NCBI GenBank assembly: GCA_017963165.1
Contig: JAGCTZ010000013.1
Coordinates: forward strand, 1-13,030
From: Treponema sp.
GTDB lineage: Bacteria; Spirochaetota; Spirochaetia; Treponematales; Treponemataceae
Direction: 5' to 3'
DNA: 13,030 nt
In this document: piece by piece, positions 1-6,198 of the stretch
Numbering within the stretch: the stretch's first letter is position 1
Layout: each line of letters starts with the position of its first letter
The notes under the pieces: model-generated
Database searches by the model: none
What the model was told of the DNA's origin: nothing
Seen by the model: only the letters and a program-made list of their open reading frames with translations
Translations under genes and position numbers: made by a program

Positions 1-153
1 CTTTGCAATAATATCTTTTACAACAGCCGGAAAAGTCTTGAGTGTATCATCCGGTTTTTTTGCAATAACATTAACTTCTTCATAGCCGCTAAGATCACAC
101 TTAGTATCAATCTGAATTCTAAGTTTTGTCTTACCTTTGTATATACGTTTCAT
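1..153 (-). CDS. Phage structural-type protein, N-terminal fragment (runs off the window)
   Basis: The minus strand is open from an ATG at 153-151 to the window edge, giving the first 51 residues (MKRIYKGKTKLRIQ...). The start overlaps the stop of the preceding gene as ATGA (153-150), so it is probably translated by coupling. The short basic start, the strand-like middle and the position at the end of a tail/lysis operon suggest a small phage structural protein; the 'GxxVNVIAKKPDDT' stretch resembles beta-sandwich modules in some baseplate or fibre accessory proteins. That resemblance is weak and no motif fixes a function. The C-terminus lies outside the window, so length and domains cannot be judged. 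Confidence 0.6.
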   Translation of the reverse strand, partial: MKRIYKGKTKLRIQIDTKCDLSGYEEVNVIAKKPDDTLKTFPAVVKDIIAK

Positions 154-1451
154 ATACGGCACTCCATTGTTATTTCCAAATCAATAGGACAAAAGAAAGT
201 CACCACATTATTTGCTTCACGGATTTTACCTCGCAGCCAGTCCCAGAAGCTCATCACAGTCTGAACAGCTCTATAGAATATCCTGGAAGTAAAAGGTAAA
301 GCCTCAAAATCAATTTCATCTGAGAAGCTTCTCAAGTTGTCTCCAGAACGAACAACCATTTCTTCATCATCAATAATTGATTCAGGCATTCTCTTGTAAT
401 TAGCTTTATGCCTAAAATTATCCAATGCATCACTACTAGAGAATACAGAACGAATAATCAAAAGAAGCTGCTGCAAGGAATCTGAAAACGAAAATCCATC
501 AGACTTTTCAATATTCATTCTGTTAGAACGAAAACTCCTTGCAGTAATTTCTTCCTGGTCCTCATGATGTCTGAAAAAGAAAATCCTTTCATCATATGAA
601 TCAAAAAAAATCTTATTGTCACTTTCAGCTCTGAACAAATGATTAGATCTGAAAGCTCCTGCAGAAAGAACTCCATCAGAAGATGCGTTTCTCTTCCAGT
701 CAGATTTTCTTGTCAGTCTAGAACTAAGATTCCATAAACAGGGAATCGCTCTTTTCCAGACAAGTTTTCTGGTGTTTGCAGTTACCGCACCAACATTTCC
801 AAGCACTGTTCTTGTATATGCAACAGATTCAATTTCATTTTCATATTGCATATACAAAGATATTTCATAGTCATTAGAAATATTTCTTTGCTGGCTTATA
901 AATTCAGGTGAACTTACATAAGCAATCTGAGATGCATAATCCCTACGGTGAGCACGAGTCCAGTAAAAATAACTCATGGTTGTATATGGATCTTCAACTT
1001 CGCCGTTTGAAGCATATCCGTGTAAATCCGAATAAACACCAAAAACAATTCTTTCATCCTTAACAAGCTTTCTTGTAAGAGTTACATTCAGACTTTTCCA
1101 ACCGTTAGCTTGTCCGGCAAAAGATGTTTCATAAAAAGAAGCATTAAGACATTGTGTTAGCTGCCAGTTAGAATCAGCCGCGAATACCACAGGAACAACC
1201 GGATAATAATTTACTCCATAATTATAATCCCAATACCATTCGGAAGCTGGAGCGTAATAATAGAAGACTATAGTAACTGTTGCTGAATTAGAATTTTTCG
1301 GAACAATTGCTCTGCGTGCAAATATATCTTGTTCATCAACAGTTTCTCCTTCCATATCCTCGTATTCATCTTCATCCTCATCTATACAGACTTCATACCA
1401 GGTAAGAAAATAGTCCGGATTCCTGTTGTTTCCAACAATAGAGTAACTCAT
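150..1451 (-). CDS. Large phage tail-region protein with degenerate repeats, function unknown
   Basis: About 433 residues. I prefer the ATG at 1451-1449, two bases after the upstream stop (TGATATG); a GTG at 1463 would add four residues. An acidic patch (DEDEDEYED, about residues 25-33) is followed by a Tyr/Trp-rich beta-type region to about residue 225, which looks like a virion protein. From about residue 240 to 390 the sequence is a chain of degenerate units of roughly 20-25 residues, built on an 'FR' or 'FFR' pair followed by a Ser/Asp/Glu-rich stretch (AFRSNHLFRAESDNKIFFD, ARSFRSNRMNIEKSD, LDNFRHKANYKR). One hydrophobic stretch near the C-terminus (FFCPIDLEI region) is too short to call membrane. 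The gene lies downstream of the lysis cluster, with an ATGA overlap to the next gene. A tail fibre or baseplate accessory role is inferred from position only. Confidence 0.6.
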   Translation of the reverse strand: MSYSIVGNNRNPDYFLTWYEVCIDEDEDEYEDMEGETVDEQDIFARRAIVPKNSNSATVTIVFYYYAPASEWYWDYNYGVNYYPVVPVVFAADSNWQLTQCLNASFYETSFAGQANGWKSLNVTLTRKLVKDERIVFGVYSDLHGYASNGEVEDPYTTMSYFYWTRAHRRDYASQIAYVSSPEFISQQRNISNDYEISLYMQYENEIESVAYTRTVLGNVGAVTANTRKLVWKRAIPCLWNLSSRLTRKSDWKRNASSDGVLSAGAFRSNHLFRAESDNKIFFDSYDERIFFFRHHEDQEEITARSFRSNRMNIEKSDGFSFSDSLQQLLLIIRSVFSSSDALDNFRHKANYKRMPESIIDDEEMVVRSGDNLRSFSDEIDFEALPFTSRIFYRAVQTVMSFWDWLRGKIREANNVVTFFCPIDLEITMECRI

Positions 1452-1452
1452 A

Positions 1453-2007
1453 TCAAGAACCACTCACAGTAATCTGCCAGTCAATCTGAAGTGAATCTGC
1501 AGAAGTAACGTTTACTGCAGGAGTAATCTGAGCATAAGCAAGACACTTAGCAGCAGCTGTATTTCCGTTCATCAAAGCAACTTCGTTAATTCCATTTGCG
1601 TTCAAATCACCTGCAGCAAAAGATGTTCTGTACAAAACGACGTTCTGTCCGGAAGAACCAAAAGCGGCTTGTGTCTTTGGATAAGTTGAATCCAGCTTTT
1701 TGAAAGAACCTGTTGGAGTATTTACACCAGTATTGTTCTTTGGAGTTGAGCCGGTCCAGCCTGTACCAACTCTCATATAACCATTTGTGGAATCAACCTT
1801 ATTCTGTGTAGGATTACTAACCAGTAAATCAGCTATCAAACCATCACCCTGATTTGTGATAGTGTTATGATGTTTAAAAATCATGGGACGCTCTTTCTTA
1901 CGAAGAAGAGAACGCCAGAAGCCATTCTTAAAATATTTCACATTACCATTACAGTCACGAACAGTAACCGTAACCAATCCTCTAACTTTTCCTTTACTGT
2001 TTATCAT
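1453..2007 (-). CDS. Phage tail/fibre-type structural protein
   Basis: 184 residues from ATG 2007-2005, with a good Shine-Dalgarno (GAGGAG, 2014-2019) six bases upstream. After a basic N-terminal segment (about residues 1-40) comes 'HNTITNQGDGLIADLL', then 'MRVGTGWTGSTPKNNTG', 'FAAGDLNANGINEVALMNG', 'CLAYAQITPAVNV' and the ending 'LQIDWQITVSG'. This order (start-up helix, 'GTG' strand, 'INE(V/A)xL' strand, closing 'xxWxxT' strand) recurs in a group of small tail-region proteins of siphophages and prophages that I recognise only by pattern. The repeat hairpin at 2020-2044 abuts its ribosome binding site. Exact role (fibre, collar or baseplate accessory) is not known. Confidence 0.65.
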   Translation of the reverse strand: MINSKGKVRGLVTVTVRDCNGNVKYFKNGFWRSLLRKKERPMIFKHHNTITNQGDGLIADLLVSNPTQNKVDSTNGYMRVGTGWTGSTPKNNTGVNTPTGSFKKLDSTYPKTQAAFGSSGQNVVLYRTSFAAGDLNANGINEVALMNGNTAAAKCLAYAQITPAVNVTSADSLQIDWQITVSGS

Positions 2008-2019
2008 TCAAATCTCCTC

Positions 2020-2044
2020 GGTGGTTGAGCCTGTCGAAACCACC
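2020..2044. repeat. Palindromic repeat, family A, copy 1
   Basis: A 25-bp element with 7-bp arms GGTGGTT (2020-2026) and AACCACC (2038-2044) around an 11-nt loop. It is identical base for base to the element at 3438-3462. A run of six T follows on the plus strand (2045-2050). On the coding (minus) strand it sits directly upstream of the GAGGAG ribosome binding site of the gene starting at 2007, so the leader of that mRNA would carry the hairpin. Confidence 0.85.
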
Positions 2045-2050
2045 TTTTTT

Positions 2051-2078
2051 GTCATTCCCCGGCTTGACCCGACAATCT
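2051..2078. repeat. Palindromic repeat, family B, copy 1 (degenerate)
   Basis: A 28-bp element that matches the one at 4231-4258 at all but a few positions; here the stem has mismatches. It lies six bases from repeat A copy 1, forming a small cluster of two unrelated palindromes. Its edge supplies most of the TAG stop (2079-2077) of the gene 2077-2511, so it probably sets that protein's present C-terminus. Confidence 0.75.
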
Positions 2079-2511
2079 ATCTAACACTTGTAATAAATCC
2101 ATAAACAAGAGATGTAATAATCACAGCTCCCGAACCACCAATCAAAGCTCCATAAAAGAATTGATTCTTTTTCTTCTGGGCTTCCGCCTTCAACTTTTTA
2201 TTCTCCGCCTCAAGTGCAAGTTTTGCTGCTTCCATCTGGTCAGCTCTCTCTTTTTCAAAAGCAAGCTCGCCACCAACTTCCAGTAAAGCAGCCTTAACTG
2301 CCTCTTGAGCAGTACGTTCAATTTCTTCTTCTGCAATTTGCATAACTTCCTCAATCGTCAGCTCCGGCACATCTGCGTCGGAATCTTTCTTTTCCTTCTG
2401 CAATTGCATCGCAGACTGGCCCATAAGATTCTGCAAGCTCACGAGCATCAGCACGCTCAATACGAGCAATCGCTTGGTCCCGTTTAGCCGCAGCCTTCTT
2501 ATTAATTTCAT
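2077..2511 (-). CDS. Putative spanin-like protein with N-terminal export signal, coiled coil and C-terminal membrane anchor
   Basis: 144 residues from ATG 2511-2509. This start is chosen because GGAGG (2525-2521) lies nine bases upstream; the ATG at 2520 directly touches that GGAGG and is too close. The N-terminus is basic (KLIRRLRLNGTKR), then a hydrophobic stretch about residues 14-30 (LLVLSVLMLVSLQNLMG), which is a signal peptide or anchor; there is no lipobox Cys. Residues about 45-110 are a long charged helix/coiled coil (EEVMQIAEEEIERTAQEA, KERADQMEAAKLALEAENKK). A second hydrophobic segment, about 117-140 (FFYGALIGGSGAVIITSLVYGF), ends the protein. The first 161 bp overlap the preceding gene in another frame, as Rz1 overlaps Rz. 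Fusion of both membranes at lysis (u-spanin or spanin partner) is inferred from architecture and place only. Confidence 0.55.
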   Translation of the reverse strand: MKLIRRLRLNGTKRLLVLSVLMLVSLQNLMGQSAMQLQKEKKDSDADVPELTIEEVMQIAEEEIERTAQEAVKAALLEVGGELAFEKERADQMEAAKLALEAENKKLKAEAQKKKNQFFYGALIGGSGAVIITSLVYGFITSVR

Positions 2512-2653
2512 CAGAACCATCCTCCTTCAATCCATCCCCGTCATGCCGAACTTGTTTCGGCATCTCCTTTACAAAGAGACCCGTGAATATAGCCACAAAC
2601 ACAGCTCCCAACCAAACAAAGATTTTCTTAATCACTTCCCAAAGCTTCTTCAT
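2351..2653 (-). CDS. Small membrane protein with cytosolic/periplasmic helix, Rz-like (inner-membrane spanin candidate)
   Basis: 100 residues from ATG 2653-2651, preceded by AAGGAAGG at a suitable distance; the longer frame to 2710 has no better ribosome binding site. One N-terminal membrane segment (about residues 11-28, IFVWLGAVFVAIFTGLFV) is followed by a charged helical region (INKKAAAKRDQAIARIERADARE) and a basic tail with three Cys in total. Residues 31-40 (MPKQVRHDGD) are encoded by the palindromic repeat at 2538-2568, read in frame. It overlaps the holin-like gene upstream by 26 bp, and the next gene starts inside it in a different frame. N-terminal anchor plus helix plus embedded downstream gene is the classic i-spanin layout. 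Sequence similarity to a named spanin family could not be checked. Confidence 0.55.
   Translation of the reverse strand: MKKLWEVIKKIFVWLGAVFVAIFTGLFVKEMPKQVRHDGDGLKEDGSDEINKKAAAKRDQAIARIERADARELAESYGPVCDAIAEGKERFRRRCAGADD
2538..2568. repeat. Palindromic repeat, variant of family B, inside a coding region
   Basis: Perfect 8-bp arms ATGCCGAA (2543-2550) and TTCGGCAT (2556-2563) around a 5-nt loop CTTGT. The frame GTCATnCCG...CTTG...CGGnATCT is shared with the elements at 2051-2078 and 4231-4258, so this looks like a variant of the same family with different stem bases. It lies wholly within the gene 2351-2653 and is translated as MPKQVRHDG. Confidence 0.8.
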
Positions 2654-2846
2654 CCGATACCTTCCTTGAAGTTTTAAAATCCTTAAACTTCTGAATCTCT
2701 CTACCTGCAATAACAGTAAGAGCCACAGTCAGCCATTCGCCACCGCCAAGAACACCACAACAAAGAAGTACAGTTGCAACAATAAAGATTACAAACTTCA
2801 CGCTAAGCAGCTTTTCAACCAGTCTCTGAAATCTAAAACTAATCAT
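2628..2846 (-). CDS. Holin-like small protein with two membrane helices
   Basis: 72 residues from ATG 2846-2844; the start overlaps the stop of the peptidase gene as ATGA. There are two hydrophobic segments, about residues 16-36 (VKFVIFIVATVLLCCGVLGGG) and 38-49 (WLTVALTVIAG), with a basic N-terminus and a charged tail (REIQKFKDFKTSRKVSDEE). Size, two-helix topology and direct coupling to a peptidoglycan-hydrolase gene fit a small phage holin that permeabilises the inner membrane at lysis. The 'VIAGREIQKFKDF' ending resembles small prophage membrane proteins usually called putative holins. Holin families share little sequence, so this is a topology and context call. Confidence 0.6.
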   Translation of the reverse strand: MISFRFQRLVEKLLSVKFVIFIVATVLLCCGVLGGGEWLTVALTVIAGREIQKFKDFKTSRKVSDEEALGSD

Positions 2847-3427
2847 GCTCCTTTCTCCTGGCTTAAAAGCTCTGCAAACTCTGTGAATTCATAATCAGCC
2901 CCAAACAGATCAGAACGTTCATCACTAGCTTTCTGCAGCGCACGTCGGTCTAAACCGCGGACCACAACCGTATAATCCATAGCGTTGTACACCGGCCGCA
3001 TGTCACTAAGAGAGCGAAGCACCGCATAAGGCTCCACACAATTCAACACGACATCAGTTCCGGCAACTCCAGCCACGTGAGCACATTCGCCCTCATGGTA
3101 AAGCCTGTTTCCAAGTTTCCTGTCATAGTTAGAAATAAAGAAAGCAGCCTTTATATCTCCAGCTTCCGGATTCTTCTTTGTAAAAAACTTTCTGTACAAA
3201 GCATCTGCCGTAACTCTAATTCCGCACCCAGTTGCAAGAAGAAGAGCAAGACAAACAGACCCCGAACAGTCAGCCTCAAGCAGATTTTCTTTTCCAGAGA
3301 CATAATGCAAAAACTGCATACGTCCCAGGTAATACTGGTAACGCTGAGCCTCTGTCAAATCTTCAGTAAGTTCCTTTTCAGCTTCCAGCATCAGCCTTAT
3401 TTTCAAATCACGAATCTTATCGTTCAT
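2843..3427 (-). CDS. NlpC/P60-family peptidoglycan peptidase (phage endolysin or tail-associated lysin)
   Basis: 194 residues from ATG 3427-3425, with GGAGG just upstream. The NlpC/P60 signature is visible: 'EADCSGSVCLALL' gives the nucleophile Cys54 in DCSG, 'AGDIKAAFF' (about 89-97) is the usual GD-strand, and 'HVAGVAG' gives the catalytic His117, with the later 'NC' at about 130 near the third position of the triad. Enzymes of this family cleave the peptide stems of peptidoglycan. There is no signal peptide, so a holin would be needed if it is the endolysin; holin-like genes lie on both sides. The alternative is a tail-tip hydrolase like lambda gpK, since it is only one small gene away from the hub gene. 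The C-terminal 60 residues are helical and unassigned. Confidence 0.8.
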   Translation of the reverse strand: MNDKIRDLKIRLMLEAEKELTEDLTEAQRYQYYLGRMQFLHYVSGKENLLEADCSGSVCLALLLATGCGIRVTADALYRKFFTKKNPEAGDIKAAFFISNYDRKLGNRLYHEGECAHVAGVAGTDVVLNCVEPYAVLRSLSDMRPVYNAMDYTVVVRGLDRRALQKASDERSDLFGADYEFTEFAELLSQEKGA

Positions 3428-3437
3428 ACACCTCCGT

Positions 3438-3462
3438 GGTGGTTGAGCCTGTCGAAACCACC
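3438..3462. repeat. Palindromic repeat, family A, copy 2
   Basis: Identical to the 25 bp at 2020-2044 (arms GGTGGTT and AACCACC). It fills the short gap between the stop of the gene 3464-3745 and the ribosome binding site of the peptidase gene, the same position relative to a start codon as copy 1. No T run follows here, so a terminator role is unlikely. Confidence 0.85.
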
Positions 3463-3463
3463 T

Positions 3464-3745
3464 TTATAAACCTTTGACCACCAGAGTAATCACCGTAACC
3501 GCCACATTAAAGCAGGAAATAACACAGGCAATCACAGCCATGTTTCTTCCGGCTTTTCCGTTGTCTGCCTTAATGTGTTCTTCAAGTCTGCGGGCCGTAG
3601 CACACACATTCGGATTAAACTGACAGGCAGTAGACCTCGTATCAAGGCAGTCCATTCTTTTTTCAACAGCTTTCTTAAATTCTTTCATTTCAGATCTGAA
3701 TCCAGAAAGCTCAACCTGTAAGCCATTCATAGACTTAACTAACAA
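3464..3745 (-). CDS. XhlA/holin-like protein: coiled coil with C-terminal membrane segment
   Basis: About 93 residues. The N-terminal half is an amphipathic charged helix (LSGFRSEMKEFKKAVEKRMD), followed by a Cys-containing middle (CLDTRSTACQFNPNVCATARRLEEH) and a C-terminal hydrophobic segment, about residues 69-90 (MAVIACVISCFNVAVTVITLVV). This matches the layout of XhlA-type phage lysis proteins: short, coiled coil first, one C-terminal anchor. The start is uncertain. A strong GGAGG lies at 3770-3766, but the nearest downstream in-frame candidates are ATA (3760) and ATT (3751); TTG (3745) is 20 bases away and the first ATG (3730) is 35 away. It lies between the hub gene and the peptidase gene in the lysis cluster. 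Holin or lysis-accessory function is inferred. Confidence 0.6.
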   Translation of the reverse strand: MLVKSMNGLQVELSGFRSEMKEFKKAVEKRMDCLDTRSTACQFNPNVCATARRLEEHIKADNGKAGRNMAVIACVISCFNVAVTVITLVVKGL

Positions 3746-3776
3746 TTCAATATTCTCTATAACTTCCTCCCGAAGT

Positions 3777-5273
3777 CTAAACCCGCGTTACCCAGATTTC
3801 GCTGGAGAAGGCTTCTTCTTTTTTATATCTGAATGTGAGTTCATCAATTCTCACTTTCTTAAATGCAGAATCTTTTTTAAGTCTGATATCCATAAAAGCC
3901 CCAACGCGGGCATGAATCAGAGGAAGATAAGTTGTAAAGTAATAAGCACCTTTGCAGTTAATACATTCCTGCAGCAAATCTTTTGCACGTCGCTGACAGA
4001 AAGGTTCATCTTCAAATAAATCATCTGAAAGAAATTTCGATGTCACGTTTTTGACAATCTGACCTTTGACCGCAATCTCGTTATCATCTTTCACAAAAAT
4101 GCTGTAATTAGTTTCAGAAATAATAGCCCGACCATAAATCGCAGCTTTATAAAGCCCAATCAAATTCCCATTTCTCGAAAGCTGAATAATCGCTCTGTCT
4201 TTGTAAGTGGTTGTATCATAGTTTGTGCATGTCATTGCCGGGCTTGACCCGGCAATCTGCATATCACGAACAAACTCTTCTTCCGTAGTCAGCTGGTCCG
4301 CATACACAACATTTCTCGTTTTTCCATCTTCATTCTTAGCCGTATAAATAGCCTCATAATCATTGTCAGAAATAATCTTCCTGCTATCATCCGTAAACGG
4401 ATAATAAGGCCTCATATCCTCGTCATACCAAACCGGTGCATCGCTATAACTCCAGAGCTCCTGGCGTTCAGTCTGAACATAACGAGTGTATTTAAGTCTT
4501 ATGTTGTTTGCGTACTTGTCGTTATTGTTGAAAAATCTGTAATGAGTAATCTGAGTTTCATCTAAAGTAAAATCACTTTCTTCAGAATATTCATTTTCAA
4601 CATCATAAGGAGATTCAATAAAAGAGAGAGTCAGATCCTTACCGCATTCCACAACCGCATCGTAAGCTTTTGCCAGTGCACAGAGTTCTTTCCAGGCAGA
4701 ACCTACAACAATCACATAAGGAATATCAAAAGGAAGAGAGCCACAGTTTATTTCATTTACATTAAGTCCGCCGCGTTTTGCGATGATATGAACAAGTGAG
4801 TTTTCAGGATTCGTTCTGTCACAAACAACAGAGTGAACCACAGTCTGCGCATCAGTCCAGTTATGCTGTAGTTTTGTATCATCAAGTTTAGAGCTCAAAT
4901 CAATTAAGCGTACTTTGGTAGTCTTATCAAGAAATCCGGTTTCCTGACTCTGGAATCCGTTATCATCAACAAAAAGATGAAATCTAAAGAAAGTGTTTTC
5001 ACGTTTCCCAAAGCAGTACCAGATCTGAACTCCAAGTCCTGTTGTATATTCCGGATTATGCTCAACATCATAAAGACCTTTCAAAAGAAGCTCGCCGCAG
5101 TTCATAATGCCGCCGGCCTCTGTGTTGTAACTGGTGATTACGCATTCCAGAATATCTGAATCCGGAAGGTAAACATCGCCGCCAGCAAGTTCAAGCACCA
5201 CACGAACAAAAGGACGGGCGTCAGTATTGCGGATTTTATTTTCAACTTCAGGCGGTAACTCGTAAAATCTCAT
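3777..5273 (-). CDS. Phage tail baseplate/hub-like structural protein
   Basis: 498 residues from ATG 5273-5271, which overlaps the stop of the previous gene as ATGA. The N-terminal part (RPFVRVVLELAGGDVYLPDSDIL) and the regions 'WKELCALAKAYDAVVECGKDLTLSF' (about 192-216) and 'HARVGAFMDIRLKKD...VRIDELTFRYKKEEAFSSEIWVTRV' (C-terminus) look like the beta-rich domains of siphophage tail-hub or tail-associated proteins: ligand-like beta domain, 'AxAxDA' helix, and a final strand set describing how the coordinate system changes. It directly follows the gene 5270-6049, which fits Dit followed by Tal/hub order. Residues about 339-348 (MQIAGSSPAMT) come from the palindromic repeat at 4231-4258, read in frame. 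No peptidase motif was seen. The role rests on context and pattern. Confidence 0.6.
   Translation of the reverse strand: MRFYELPPEVENKIRNTDARPFVRVVLELAGGDVYLPDSDILECVITSYNTEAGGIMNCGELLLKGLYDVEHNPEYTTGLGVQIWYCFGKRENTFFRFHLFVDDNGFQSQETGFLDKTTKVRLIDLSSKLDDTKLQHNWTDAQTVVHSVVCDRTNPENSLVHIIAKRGGLNVNEINCGSLPFDIPYVIVVGSAWKELCALAKAYDAVVECGKDLTLSFIESPYDVENEYSEESDFTLDETQITHYRFFNNNDKYANNIRLKYTRYVQTERQELWSYSDAPVWYDEDMRPYYPFTDDSRKIISDNDYEAIYTAKNEDGKTRNVVYADQLTTEEEFVRDMQIAGSSPAMTCTNYDTTTYKDRAIIQLSRNGNLIGLYKAAIYGRAIISETNYSIFVKDDNEIAVKGQIVKNVTSKFLSDDLFEDEPFCQRRAKDLLQECINCKGAYYFTTYLPLIHARVGAFMDIRLKKDSAFKKVRIDELTFRYKKEEAFSSEIWVTRV
4231..4258. repeat. Palindromic repeat, family B, copy 2, inside a coding region
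   Basis: Perfect 9-bp arms ATTGCCGGG (4234-4242) and CCCGGCAAT (4248-4256) around the loop CTTGA. It lies within the hub-like gene and keeps its reading frame, adding a short Gly/Ser/Pro stretch (AGSSPAMT) unlike the surrounding charged sequence. It is the best-formed copy of the family in this window. Confidence 0.85.
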
Positions 5274-6049
5274 AGCACCACCTGTGTATTTTGTTCAGAG
5301 TTTCTGATATTAAAAACAATATGACTTTCAACTACAAACTTCTGGTAACACAAAACTGTGTCAGCGCAGTTAATGTCAGTAAGGCTTCCGCTTGGTCTCA
5401 AGTCATAAAGATCCAGGCTCACGCCGTCATTCAAATCAATTATGATTGAAAGTTTTTCTATCTTATCGAGGGAAGGATAGAACTTTTCTGTCAGAGGAAA
5501 ATAAAGAGTAATTTCAAACTTTGTTTTTTCAGTGAAGCTTCCTCTAAGTTCAAAACGGTAAATCAGAGGCAGAGTCTGCAGGTCTGCTATAACAGAATGT
5601 CCGTCATAGTAGTAGGTTCTGCAGCTCGGCCATTTCATATCCGGTACATTTAGCGGCCAGTTTTCTGTGTATGAATCATCACTGTCTTTTACATCAAGAC
5701 GAAAGTAAAAAGGGTTTCCATTTTCTGCTCTAAGTTCAAATGCTTTTGGAAGTACGTTTTTATAAATGAGTTTTTTACAAATTCTGTCTGCATATAAATC
5801 AAAAGATTCGTTGTTATTAAAAAGCAAAAGGAACAAAGCCAAAACGCACTGGTATTCAAGGCGTGTTACAAAACAGCCTTCAATCGTTTTTCCAGTAATA
5901 ACGTTTATCTCTCTGTTCCTTTCACCAATAACGCCAGGCAGAACAAAGCCTTTCGACGCTTTTCGTACAGTTTCCTCGCTGTAAGGTAGTGGATAATAGT
6001 AACAGTCTTTTGCCACAGTCAGTGTGCAGCTCTTTCCCTGAATCATCAT
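5270..6049 (-). CDS. Phage distal-tail-like structural protein
   Basis: 259 residues from ATG 6049-6047 (a second ATG follows at once). No convincing ribosome binding site precedes it. The product is soluble and beta-rich, with no membrane segment or enzymatic motif. The start 'MMIQGKSCTLTVAKD' and the two-part layout (about 1-130 with 'FVTRLEYQCVLALFLLLFNNNESFDLYADRICKK', then a C-terminal beta region with 'WPSCRTYYYDGHSV' and 'IYRFELRGSF') are consistent with a distal-tail/adaptor protein placed before the hub gene, which it overlaps by ATGA. The N-terminal dozen residues are similar to the short remnant at 6065-6145. Phage structural identity is well supported by context; the Dit assignment is tentative. 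Confidence 0.55.
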   Translation of the reverse strand: MMIQGKSCTLTVAKDCYYYPLPYSEETVRKASKGFVLPGVIGERNREINVITGKTIEGCFVTRLEYQCVLALFLLLFNNNESFDLYADRICKKLIYKNVLPKAFELRAENGNPFYFRLDVKDSDDSYTENWPLNVPDMKWPSCRTYYYDGHSVIADLQTLPLIYRFELRGSFTEKTKFEITLYFPLTEKFYPSLDKIEKLSIIIDLNDGVSLDLYDLRPSGSLTDINCADTVLCYQKFVVESHIVFNIRNSEQNTQVVL

Positions 6050-6064
6050 AGGGAAATTGTAAGC

Positions 6065-6145
6065 TCAAACCTTTGTGCAAGAAGGTAAATAATTCTTAAC
6101 CTTTTCGGTCATAGTCAGTGTGCTGTCTCTACCTTGAATTCTCAT
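6065..6145 (-). pseudogene. 26-codon remnant similar to the N-terminus of the adjacent tail gene
   Basis: ATG 6145-6143 opens MRIQGRDSTLTMTEKVKNYL and stops at TGA 6067-6065. Its first residues align with those of the next gene (M-x-IQG-x-x-x-TLT), and the DNA is clearly related (both contain AGTCAGTGTGC on the plus strand). A frame ending TTATGA overlaps its start, so an upstream gene may once have been coupled to it. I read it as the head of a duplicated or recombined tail gene whose body was lost; a genuine leader peptide is less likely. Confidence 0.45.
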
Positions 6146-6198
6146 AATCCAATTCTAAAGGCAGAGTACGTTTCCTATGGGGTAATTTAGTACCATAA

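Noticed and set aside
1883..2104. Plus-strand frame of 73 codons reading through repeats A and B
   Set aside because: It is antisense to real genes; the second half is only translated palindromic repeats.
2020..4258. CRISPR array suggested by repeated palindromes
   Set aside because: There are only two copies per family, hundreds of bases apart, partly inside genes, with no regular spacers and no cas genes.
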